From: Meloidogyne chitwoodi
Lineage: Eukaryota; Nematoda; Chromadorea; Rhabditida; Meloidogynidae
Direction: 5' to 3'
Assembly: GCA_015183035.1 (NCBI GenBank)
Contig: JACZZP010000005.1
Coordinates: 1,922,001-1,986,000, forward strand
Length of the DNA stretch: 64,000 bases
Made by a program: the position numbers and the translations under genes. Below, piece after piece: positions 1-10,342 of the stretch. The notes under the pieces are model-generated. The model worked only from the letters and a program-made list of their open reading frames with translations. It made no database searches and had not been told where the DNA came from. The number at the start of each line of letters is the position of its first letter. Position 1 is the stretch's first letter.

Positions 1-379
1 AATGGAAAGTTTGGAACTTTTCCATCACCGCTTTTAGTCCAGAAGATGCAGAAATTTTGATTTTCTTAAATCAAACACTTCTACTTATTCATTTTAACTA
101 TTAAATTTACTTTTTACCCTTTAGCTACAACATTTTCTTTTTTTTTAATGTAAAAAATTTTTTTACCGAATTACCGCGGTAATACCGAAATAATTACATC
201 GGCAATTAAGTAAGAGGAAAATGTGCGTCAGAAATAAAACTGTTATTTAAGATCCTTGATTAAAAATTATCGAAAAAGAAACTTTTATTTATAATTGGTG
301 AAATGAAAGATAAAATTATTTAACAATTATAATTAATTTCTAACTAATTTTACTATTAAATAAATATTAATTAATTTAT
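1..379. other. A+T-rich intergenic sequence
   Basis: No supported coding region. It contains a short palindrome around positions 2-25 and another around 171-184 (attaccgcggtaat). It forms the 3' flank of the minus-strand gene that ends at 380. Confidence 0.5.
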
Positions 380-1912
380 TTATTTTTCAAATATTTTACA
401 TCCTTCTTCTTCTTTTTCATTTTTGTCCAAATTAATATTAATATTTTTCGTATCCTTTAAAATATTTTTAAATTCATTCTCTTCACATTCTATTATTTTT
501 ATTTCAAAATTTTTATCATTAATTTGATAATTTAATTCAAAACGAATAAAATGCTTTTGCTGTTTCCTTATAATGTTAGTATATTTATTTTTATTTAATA
601 ATAATTTTGAATTAAATATAAAATGGTCAGATTCATGCTGAATATCAATAGGTTTATTTATTATTTTCTTTTTACCATAATTTTCTAATTTTAATTTTGT
701 AAATATTACTTTGGTTAAATTGACTGTATTTTCATAAGAATATACATTAAATTTTATATCTAAATTTTTAAATATTTATTAAAAATTTTATCAAAAATAA
801 TAAATATTCTTATAAAATATTAAAAAATTATATACCATTATCATCGATTAAATCATTTATTTTATTAAAAATATCTGGATAAGTTCTTCTTAGTTTCTTA
901 ATTTAAAAAATTTATTAAAAAATAAAATCTTATTCATACTTGTATTTTTGTCTAAAAATTAATAATTAAATTTAATAAATTAATTAAAAAAACCTTTAGT
1001 TGAACTTTTGTTAAATTTAAATCCATTGCCAATTTATTAAATTCTTTGGGATTAGTTTTATATTCTTTTGCTATTTTATATATTTTATTTATCTAAATTT
1101 ATTTAATTAATAAAATATAATTAACTTTAAGTTTTAATTTTTTTAAAGAAATATTAATTTTTAAAAATTAAAATTACAGGCTCCTGTTCACTTTCAAACA
1201 CTGTTTTAATTAAAAATAAAATTAAATAATAAAAAATAAATTATTAATTTACTTATTTGTTTTCCTATTAATATAATTTTATTTTCCAATTCTTCAAAAT
1301 TATTTTTATATTTTTTTAATAATTCAATTTTATATGAAATTAAATTAATTTCTGTCCAATAATTTTTTAACAAATTTTCTTTATAATATTCAATTTTTTC
1401 TTTTAAATTTTTGTTATTTTTAATATTTTTATTAGTTATTGAAGTTTCATAAATATTTTCATTTTTTTTAATTTTAAAATTATTTTCTTTAAATTCCTTA
1501 AATATTAATTAAAATTTTAATTTATTTTTAAAAATACCTGTTTAACCAAATTTGGTAATAATTTTTGAACAATTTTATTATTAGCTATTTCAATAACAAT
1601 TTTATATTCTAATTGTTTAATAGGACCATAATATCTTTTTGAATTTATAGAAAGTTCAGTTGTAAAAATATTTGTTTTTTTATCAAATGGAATTATTCTT
1701 AATAATTTTGTTATTTTTGCTTTAAAATCTTCTCTACAATTTTCTTTTGTTTTCACTATAAAAGGCTCTTCAATTGTTTTATCACTCAAATAAATAAATT
1801 CTCTTTTTCCTTTCCATTTTTCATCAATTTTAGCATCAACTTTTATTTTCATTTCGACGGAACTTTGAATATTTATTAAAAAATAAAATAATAAAATAAA
1901 TAATTTAAACAT
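380..1912 (-). CDS. Small secreted protein of unknown function, multi-exon
   Basis: The minus strand opens at 1912 with a hydrophobic leader (MFKLFILLFYFLINIQSS) typical of a signal peptide, followed by a charged mature region. Coding-like segments continue to a stop at 380-382, separated by short A+T introns: roughly 1530-1912, 1270-1505, 1170-1200, 970-1090, 840-900 and 385-770. The product is lysine-, asparagine- and isoleucine-rich, with only a few cysteines and no domain I recognise. A segment in the second exon resembles the broken gene at 2551-2821, so this may be a local family. A secreted protein of unknown type in a plant-parasitic nematode could be an effector, but nothing here proves it. 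The start and first exon are fairly sure; the 3' exon joins are approximate. Confidence 0.5.
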
Positions 1913-2550
1913 TTTTTTAATCTAAAATTAATTTAAATTTTATTTAATTTTTAATTTATTTAATAAACTCATCTTTTACCATTTACATATTTTTATTAAT
2001 ATTTAATAAATTACCAAAGAAATGTATAGTATTTTATAAATTTATTAATTTTATGGCATGACTATTGATTTTGAAAGGAAAAATTTTATAAAGTCCAAGA
2101 TGTAAATTCTTACTTAAAAATATAGCCAAAATAAATATTAAAATTATAAAAAATAAATTTCAAAATAATGTAGCACAAAGAAAATAATCTGTTGGAACTA
2201 AATAAATCAAAAAAGTTAAATATAATTAAATTAATTATTTTTAATAATTTTATTTTTGAATTTAACTTTATTTATTCAACTTATTTTTAATATTTTTATT
2301 AAAAACTAATTTTAAATTAAAAAAGTACTGTATATTTATTTACATATTTATTTATTTATTAAATAATGTATTAATTTTCCTTTTATTTTTTTTCTCTATT
2401 TCTCTACATTGTATTTTTTAAATTATTAATTTATCTATAATCAGACAGTCTTTTGATGAATTAAATTAAATTTTGAAATATTGCCAACATTAATGCACTC
2501 TTTTTGGTCTTTAATAAATTTATTAAATAATTTTTAAAAAATTTAAAAAA
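1913..2550. other. Intergenic, A+T-rich
   Basis: This lies between a minus-strand gene starting at 1912 and a plus-strand fragment at 2551, so it should hold two divergent promoters. I see no specific motif in it. Confidence 0.4.
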
Positions 2551-2821
2551 ATGTTATTCCTTAAAATAAATTTTCTTCTTTTTTTTATTTATTATTTTTA
2601 TTAATTTAAAAATTAATTATGGAGAAGAACCGTCAAATAAAAAAGTTTTTTTAATTCTGGCACGTATAAAAAATAATATATATCAATTTAAATTAGAACT
2701 TGAAAAAACGAAAAAAATTGTTAATTATTGGGAAAAGTATAATGACATAATTATTAAATTTGAAAAAAATAATAAAGAATTAAAAGAATTAATTGAATAT
2801 GAGAATAAGGCTAGTAATTAA
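2551..2821 (+). pseudogene. Fragment of a small secreted-protein gene with a frame break
   Basis: A leader (MLFLKINFLLFFIYYFY) opens at 2551 and stops at once. The next frame is open from about 2570 to the stop at 2819-2821 and encodes a charged helical segment (YWEKYNDIIIKFEKNN) that resembles part of the protein at 380-1912. The two frames overlap in a run of T residues with no space for an intron. This is either a homopolymer sequencing error or a real frameshift. Confidence 0.35.
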
Positions 2822-3082
2822 AATTAAAAAATTAATTTTAAAATTTATTAAAATTAATTTTAATTTTTTACATTTCCAAATAATTCTAAAAAATATATTA
2901 GGTAATTAATTAAATTAATTAACTTTTATTTTATTAAAAAAATCAAGCAATAAAATTAATAGTGAGGAAAAAAGCATTTTTATTTATGATCAGTGCAGAG
3001 TTTGCTAGATCATGAGTGAATGATAAGTTTGGGAATAATTCTAAAATATCCCAAATTTTGGAGATTAATTTTAGAGTAAACT

Positions 3083-3501
3083 GTGAAGAATTTTTATTTT
3101 TTTTTATATTTTAAAAATATTTATATAATTTTTCTCTTAATAATTCAGAATAATGACCCAATAATTAACAAAATTATTCAGTCTGATTTAATTAATTATT
3201 CAAAATGGATAATTAATTTAATTAATGAAATGATAGTTGAGGAAAATAATTTAATAAAAATTGAAAAAAAACAATTAAATATTAAAAATTTATCAAAAAA
3301 TGTGGAAAAGAGTTTAACAGAACCATTACTTGAAGAAACAAGAAAAAAAATTTTGAAAAATTTTTGGAATATATTAATAAAATTTTGGATATTTTAAAAC
3401 CAAAAACTAAAGAACAAAGCATGAAATGTTTACTTCCAATGTTTGGTTTTAATAAAAATGTTCGAAATGAGTCAATAGAATATGAGGCAAATTTTTGTTA
3501 A
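3083..3501 (+). pseudogene. Unrecognised small gene, frame broken near its 3' end
   Basis: An open frame of 104 codons starts at 3083 with a hydrophobic N-terminus (FYFFLYFKNIYIIFLLII), which may be a signal or anchor segment, then becomes lysine- and glutamate-rich. After the stop at 3395-3397, the +1 frame continues with coding-like sequence (LKPKTKEQSMKCLLPMFGF) to a stop at 3499-3501. The frame change falls at a poly-T run near 3360. No homologue is recognised. It could be an effector-like gene disrupted by an indel, or an intact gene with an assembly error. Confidence 0.3.
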
Positions 3502-4903
3502 AATTATAAATATTTTTTTTTAATTGAAAAATTTATTGAAAAACCATTTTTAAAAAGGGTTGTGTTATGTTGAAAATTTACTTAAAAGCATTGGTAATTA
3601 TTTAACAAATTCACTTTAGACAGTTACTAAAATTTGGGGTATTTGCCAAAAAATTTTGGCATTAAAATAACTTCACTTTTTTGTCAATAAAAAAATTTTG
3701 GAGTATAAAATCACACATTTTTATTAATTTATATATTATATATAATTTTTTTTACTTAATGTAATTATTAATTAAAGATTCCATATATATTTTTATAAGA
3801 AAAATAATTTCTGATTGGGAATCATTAAATTAATTATAAAAATTATTGATAAAATATTTGTGAAAATTTTAGGTAAATATTTTTTATTGTTAAAATATTT
3901 TGATCAATTTTTATACGTTAAAAATGAAATTTATGTTAGTATTTTTATTTTATTATTATAAAGTTGTAATTATTATTATTTTTTAATTTTTTAAATAAAT
4001 TTAAAAAGCTACAAATTCTGATTTATTTTTTTTTTTTTGAATTATTGAATAATAGTTTTTGCTATTAATGACAACTAAACGTTTAATTCAGACAATTCCG
4101 TAGTGCTCGACTTATAAATATTTAATAGTTCATAAATATTTAATTTTACTAAATATATAGAATTAATTAATTTATTTAAAAATATTATTAAATTAATTTA
4201 AATAATTAATTTTATTTTATTTATTTTTAATTATTATATATATATTACAGCAATTATTATTAAAATAAATGGATTTACTAAAAGAATAATTTATTTATAA
4301 AAATAGCAAACCTTTACCCCAATAAGTCAAACCGGTTCCAATTACCCACAATGTAAAAATAACGCGCATTCTTTTAAATAAATAAAAATATTTTTATTTG
4401 TTTTGATATTATTTCCTGTGTGGCGATGATAAAATTCTTTTATTAAATTTACTAAATAAATATATTTATTTTTGATTTTATTTTGTTTTTACAATTTTTT
4501 TTCATTTTAGGTATATATATATTAATTTTATTTTTTAAATAAATTTTTATATTTTTTATTTTATTTAAAAAATATTTAAATTCTGAATATCTGAATTGAT
4601 CTAAGCATTTAAGAAAACTTATATATTATTATTAAAAAATGTCTAAATTATTATTTAAGGACCAATAAAAAAATAATTATTACCCAATATAATATAGGTA
4701 TTTAATTTTTAATAATTTCTAAAGAGAAAATTAATTTTAATATATTTATTTTATATTTAGGTATACAAAATTTATAATTATCTTTTAATTCTTTTATTAA
4801 ATTTTTTATTTTTTTAATCGATAAACTTAAGGGTTAAAATAATTAATTTATAATTTTAGAATAAAAAAGCTCTATTTTTAAATAAATAATAAATAATATT
4901 TAA
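3502..4903. other. Intergenic, no gene seen
   Basis: About 1.4 kb of A+T-rich sequence without a convincing reading frame. It includes the 5' region of the FAX/CDR-like gene that starts at 4904. Confidence 0.45.
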
Positions 4904-6028
4904 ATGTTAAAACCTACACATAATTTACTAGTATCTAATTGGAAAGAAGACATTATTTATTTAATTATATTTCCTAGAACTCATTCAATTCCATCTTCAT
5001 CACCCTCATCATTAAAATTGGAAACTTGGATTAGAATTAATAATCTTAAATATCAAGTTAATATTTTTTTAAAGAATATTCTTTAAAAAATAATATTTTC
5101 AGAATATAAGTAATGAATTTAAACATTCTTCTGTAAAAGGTCAAATTCCATTTATTGAATTAAATGGTCGACAACATGCTGATAGTAATTTTATTATAGA
5201 ATATTTACGTACTCATTTTAAACTTTCTATTGATGGAAATCTTAATAGTAGTGAACGTGCTAATCTTCGAGCATTTAGTTTGCTAATTGAAGAATCCTTT
5301 TTTAGGTTATTTTTTTTTTAATTTAAAAAATAATAATTAAATAATGTTAAATTAACCTATGGCTTAATTTTTAAATTTTCCCCAAAAGAAAGCATTAAAA
5401 AAATTAATTAATTATTTATATTTTTTAAATTTAAGGTGTCTTCAATATGATTTTAGTATCAATGCTTCATGGATAGGATCAGACTCTGGTTATTTACCTC
5501 ACTTTACTGGTGCTAAAAAATTTATAGCCAAAAATCTTATACACAAAAAATTTCAGTATTCTGTAAGATTTATTTGAATTTTTAAATATTTAAATTATTT
5601 AAAAAATAAGACAAAGAAAATTCTTAATGCTCAAGGCTATGGACGACATTCAAATATGGAAATTGAAGAAATTGCCAAAAAGGATTTAATGGCACTTTCA
5701 ACGTTTATTTATTTTTTAAATTAAATTTGAAAAAAAATATTTAGATTTCTTGGAGAAAAACCTTACTTTTTTGGAAATCAACCTTCAACGGTGTTTTTTA
5801 AATTTTTTATTTAAATTTAATTATTATTATTAGCTTGATGCCATAGCTTTTGGATTTCTTGCTGTTTCAATTTACGTACCAAGGAATATGAAAGAGATAA
5901 ATCAATTTATCGAAAAAAGTACTCCAAATCTTATGGATTTTGTTAAAAGAATGAAAGAAAAATTTTGGCCAGATTGGAATGAAATTTGTGAACAATTGGC
6001 ATTAAATACTGAAGATATTAAAAAATGA
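4904..6028 (+). CDS. FAX/CDR-like thioredoxin-fold (GST-related) protein
   Basis: Six exons read cleanly: 4904-5056, 5103-5305, 5436-5562, 5611-5702, 5745-5790 and 5834-6028, all with GT-AG introns of about 40-130 bp. The N-terminal half has a thioredoxin-like beginning (DIIYLIIFPRT, then LETWIRINNLKYQ) and the GST-type segment KGQIPFIELNGRQ followed by DSNFIIEYL. The C-terminal half has the all-helical metaxin/GST-C pattern (FLGEKPYFFGNQPST, LDAIAFGFLA). This matches the Drosophila failed axon connections and C. elegans CDR family, whose biochemical role is poorly defined. About 270 residues is usual for the family. A paralogue lies at 15564-17313 on the other strand. The residues needed for classical GST activity cannot be judged from this reading. 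Confidence 0.8.
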
Positions 6029-6197
6029 TATAATTATAATAAAATGTAATGGAAATTAGATAAATTGGTGTATTAATTAAAATATTAAATTCTAAAATTA
6101 TTTAATAAAAGATTAATTTTTATCATCTTTTATTTTAAATAATAAAATTAATTTAAAAAATAATATATAAATAAAAGCATAAATTAAAAATATAATT

Positions 6198-9100
6198 TTA
6201 AGATCTTCTTCCTTTTCTCGACTTTTTATTTTTTAATTTAGGATATATTTCTTTTTTATTTTGCCTATCAATTGGCTCTTTCTGAAAATTATTAAGAATA
6301 AATAAAAAAAAATAATTTTAAAATAAATATAAAATAATATATTAGAAATAATCAAATTATAGGTATGTCAGTCGATTAACAAAATATTTAATTTAAAATA
6401 ATTATTATAATTATTTTTATAATTTCAAAAAATTAATATATTATTTATATTTTAATAAAAATATAATTATATATTCACCAAATTTTCTTTTAGTTTTGGT
6501 AAGAAAACTGCATTAATAAATAATTCATTGTCACAAAGGTTTGGAGGTATTAATTTGTTATGATCTAATGGATTTTCTTTACGTTGATTGACAATAAATT
6601 TATTTAAATTTTTTTGAGAATTTTGTGAAGGTAAAGAAAATAATTTTGATTTATTTTGATTTTCTGTTGAATTTTTAATTGAAGAAATATTAATGAATGT
6701 TCTTATTCTGTTTAATGAAATAAATAAATATTTTTTATTTTAATAATATTAAATTTTATTTATTTTTAAATAAATTATTTAAAAAATATAACAAACTTAA
6801 TAGCAATTTCATCATGATTTATAAAAAATAATTTAATATTTATTGATCCTTTATTTAACCATTTCATATAATAATTAAGCATATCTATAAAATTTTCCTT
6901 AAAGTTTCTTGTTATCTCAATATTTTCAAACAATTCAATTCCAACAATCCAAAATGTGCAAGAACCGTTTAATCTATAAATTTTATTTTAAATACATAAA
7001 ATAATGATGATACATAATAAGTATTAAATGATTTATATTTTCTTCTAATTTATGTTTTTATTTTCTTTTAAGTTCTGATTTATTATACTATTTTCTTTCC
7101 GTAAAGTTTTTATTCTGATTTTATTTCCGGAAAGTTTTAAGTTCTGATTTACTATATTCTTTCCGTAAAGTTTTTATCTGATTTTATTTCCGGAAAGTTT
7201 TAAGTTCTGATTTACTATTTTCTTTCCGTAAAGTTTATTCTGATTAACTATTTCCGGAAAGTTTTAAGTTCTGATTTACTATTTTCTTTCCGTAAAGTTT
7301 TTATTCTGATTTTATTTCCAGAAAGTTTTAAGTTCTGATTTACTATATTCTTTCCGTAAAGTTTTTATTCTGATTTTATTTCCGGAAAGTTTTAAGTTCT
7401 GATTTACTATTTTCTTTCCGTAAAGTTTTTATTTTGATTAATTTATTTCCGGAAAGTTTTAAGTTCTTATTTAATATTTTCTTTCAGGAATGTTTTTATT
7501 CTGTCTGGAAAGTTCTGTTCTGTTTTAATATTTTGTATTAATTCCAATTTATTATATATTTCCGGAAAGGAAATATACCTGTCACAATTCTCTTCTTTTC
7601 TTTGAAAACTGCTTATTATTTGATATTGTTTTAATTGATTTTTTATTATAAAAGTATTTGCCCATTTTTCCAGATTCTTTCTTAATTTTGCTTTAACAGA
7701 TATACAATTATCATTATTTGCTTCAAAGCAAACAATTAAAATGAAATATTTGTAATAATTTTCATATTCAAAATTATCAAAAAGTTTTAAATAATTTAAA
7801 TTATTCCCCTCATTTTCAAGATAATTATAAGCTATAAAATTATTAAAATTTATTTTTAATATTTTATTAAATAAAAAACCTTCGTTCATATTTTTAATAA
7901 TTAATGTTTTGGTAAATAAATTAATATTATAAGCTGTATTTTGTTCAGGAAATAAAGGAGAAATTATTGGCATTTGATCTCCATAATTTCCATTTACAGG
8001 GTCAATATCAGTAATTTGCCAGGATTTTAATAAATCTATTGAATTTATTTGTTTTGTATTTAATGGCTCTAAAATTACTGGCATCGGCCAGTCCCTATTA
8101 AAATTAAAAAATATTTAAAAAAAAACATTTAAAAATACCAAAATATTTTATAAAAAAAACAAACCAATTAGCAAATGTAAAAAAGAATTTTTTTAATAAA
8201 AATAATAAATTCTCTGAGCTATAAAGTAAACATATTTTTGTGCACATTATAGTTAATATTGTTCCACTTAAATATCCAAACATATTTGAATAAATTTCTT
8301 TTTCTTTAAAATTAAATAAAATTTATTTAAAAAATTAAAATAAAAATTAAAACTTTTTGCCCAAAGTTTAACACTTCTAAGAAAATCTGTAAATATATGC
8401 CTTCTCTCAGCATCAATAAGAAAATATTTTAATCTATATGCAATTCGATAGCCTTAAAAAATATATTTTTAATTTTAAAATAAATTAATTAAATAATATT
8501 TTAATTTTTATAAATATTACCTATATACTTTTATGAAAATTAAAAAAATTAACCTGCCAAAATAATAACACTACTTGCTAATAAATTTATTTCTTCTTCA
8601 GTTTCAATCATATCATCTATTATTTTATCTATTTTTGTCAAATTATCTGAAATTATTTGTTTATTGCTATAATCAGTTAAATCTCCAATTGAATAATTTG
8701 TTTTTTGCCCATTAATTGCAAACATTATATCTATATCTATATTTTTATATTTAATTTCAAAAAGAGGTACTCTTGCAAAAGGTATTGAATTTACCTAAAA
8801 TAATTTTTAAGGTTATAATTTTTATTTAATTTTAAAGGAAACACCAACTCCCTATTATATAAAAATAATTATAAATAAATATAAATAAATTTAAAAAAAA
8901 CAAAATATACTATTTACTTACAATTAAATCTGACATATTATTTTTAAGTAAATTAATCTGATAATTAAATGTTCCTTCATCTTCTCCAAATAAAAAATCA
9001 TTAAAATTTAATTTAATACATTCTTCACATTCTTTAACAATTTTTGGAATAAGACAAAGATTTGGAAGTAAAAATATTATATCCAAATCAGAATTTTTTG

Positions 9101-9640
9101 TTGCTGTTTCTAATAAAGAAGAACCTCCAACAATTATTGAATAATCTTTTTTAATTTAAAATTAAATTAATTAATATTTTTAAATACCTTTATATTTAAT
9201 TCCAACAGAATTACATTGTTTTTGTAGCCATATTTTTACTTGTTTTTCAATCCATTCAATTGCTTCTTTTCTTTTTAATATTGTTTCATTATCCAAAAAG
9301 TAAATTTTATCCAAATATTCTTTAAACTGAAAATAAAATATATTTTTTTTAATATTTTAAAAATATTTTTTAAAATATAATTAATTTAAATAAAAATTAA
9401 ATAAAATAATTCCAACATTATCTTCATTATTATTTTTCTTTTCTTTATCAATAAATTTATTTTCTTCATTTTCAATATAAAATTGATTAATTTCATATAA
9501 ATTTTGATTATTTAGCCATTTTTTATTTAAAATTTTTGTAAATAATTTATTTTCATCATTTAGTTTACAAATTTCAGTTCTTAATGTATTATCTAAAAAG
9601 AGAAAATAATTTTAATTAAATAATATTTTTAAACTTTAAA
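6198..9640 (-). CDS. Divergent canonical-type poly(A) polymerase
   Basis: Read on the minus strand, exons give the family in order. The nucleotidyltransferase core has GGSSLLETATKNSDLDI (the GS turn plus two catalytic Asp) and, further on, YKNIDIDIMFA (third Asp). Next come FLRSVKLWAK and EIYSNMFGYLSG of the central domain, then DWPMPVILEPL and MPIISPLFPEQNTAYN (main exon 7576-8084). The RNA-binding-type domain has CTFWIVGIEL (about 6798-6971) and NHDEIAIK. The last exons are 6479-6707 and 6198-6281; the latter encodes a basic tail (KKSRKGRRS) that may be a nuclear signal. It should add poly(A) tails to mRNA in the nucleus. All three catalytic Asp are present, but the rest is far from animal PAP. 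The first exon is uncertain; coding-like sequence at 9890-10190 could belong to it. Confidence 0.75.
7030..7575. repeat. Minisatellite of about 63 bp units in a poly(A) polymerase intron
   Basis: About seven imperfect tandem copies alternate a TTTCCGGAAAG half with a TTTCCGTAAAG half, each followed by a TTTTATTCTGATT or TAAGTTCTGATT spacer. The array lies wholly in the intron between the exon ending at 7576 and the exon near 6971. The core tttccggaaa is itself palindromic. Confidence 0.8.
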
Positions 9641-9680
9641 TAATTTTTATTAGTCAAACAGGTCTATTTATTAATTATCT

Positions 9681-9863
9681 CCACAAATGTCCGCAACTTT
9701 TGTCCGCAAGTCTTTATACCTTATAAATTATTTTTGGATTATAAAATCAGCAATCTTTAATAAAAATAATAAAAGCCATAAATTTCTCGTCTTTTCATAT
9801 TTTCTCTCCATTGGAAAAAATATAATATTATTACTTGCGGACAAAACTTGCGGACATTTGTGG
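9681..9863. mobile_element. MITE with ccacaaatgtccgcaa inverted ends
   Basis: The left end (ccacaaatgtccgcaact) and right end (cttgcggacatttgtgg) are inverted copies, and each also carries an inner ttttgtccgcaag motif. The element is about 183 bp with A+T-rich middle and no coding. A diverged copy sits at 20021-20181 and a half copy at 16968-17015, so it is a family. The flanks are too A+T-rich to fix the target duplication. It lies at the 5' side of the poly(A) polymerase gene. Confidence 0.7.
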
Positions 9864-9889
9864 GAATAATTAATAAATACCGTCAAACT

Positions 9890-10200
9890 GTAATTAATCA
9901 TTTAATTATAAAAATACCCATATATTGCTGTTTAAATATAATATTAATTCTTCTTAAAATAATATCAAATTCTTTAATAAATTTATTAATAAATATTTTT
10001 TTATCATTTTTTATATCAATTAAGGGTTTAAGATTTTCAAAAAATTCCAATTTAATTTGTCCATTTTCTTCTAAAAAATTTTCTCCAAAATATTTTAAAA
10101 AATATTCTTTATTAATTAATATTTTATCTTCTTTTACATTAATACATGTTTTTTTAGCAAAAATAATAGAAATTAAAATAAAATGAAGAGAAGATGTTTT
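9890..10200 (-). CDS. Coding-like segment, possibly the first exon of the poly(A) polymerase gene or a separate small gene
   Basis: The minus strand is open here and encodes a hydrophobic stretch (SSLHFILISIIFA) followed by a lysine-rich region with FLKYFGENFLEENGQ. It ends at a stop near 9895, or could splice near 9915 before the MITE. It lies between the stop of the upstream gene (10343) and the poly(A) polymerase exons. No homologue is recognised. Confidence 0.3.
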
Positions 10201-10342
10201 ATAAGGGATAAGTGAATAATTTACTAATTTTTTTCTAAAAAAAGATAAAAATAAATAAATATTATTATTATTATTTTAAGATAAAATTTAAAAATATTTT
10301 TAAAATATTATTTTAATAATTAAAAAAATATTTATTTATTTC

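Noticed and set aside
9687..10186. Two plus-strand frames around the MITE
   Set aside because: The first is translation of the MITE; the second is antisense to coding-like minus-strand sequence.
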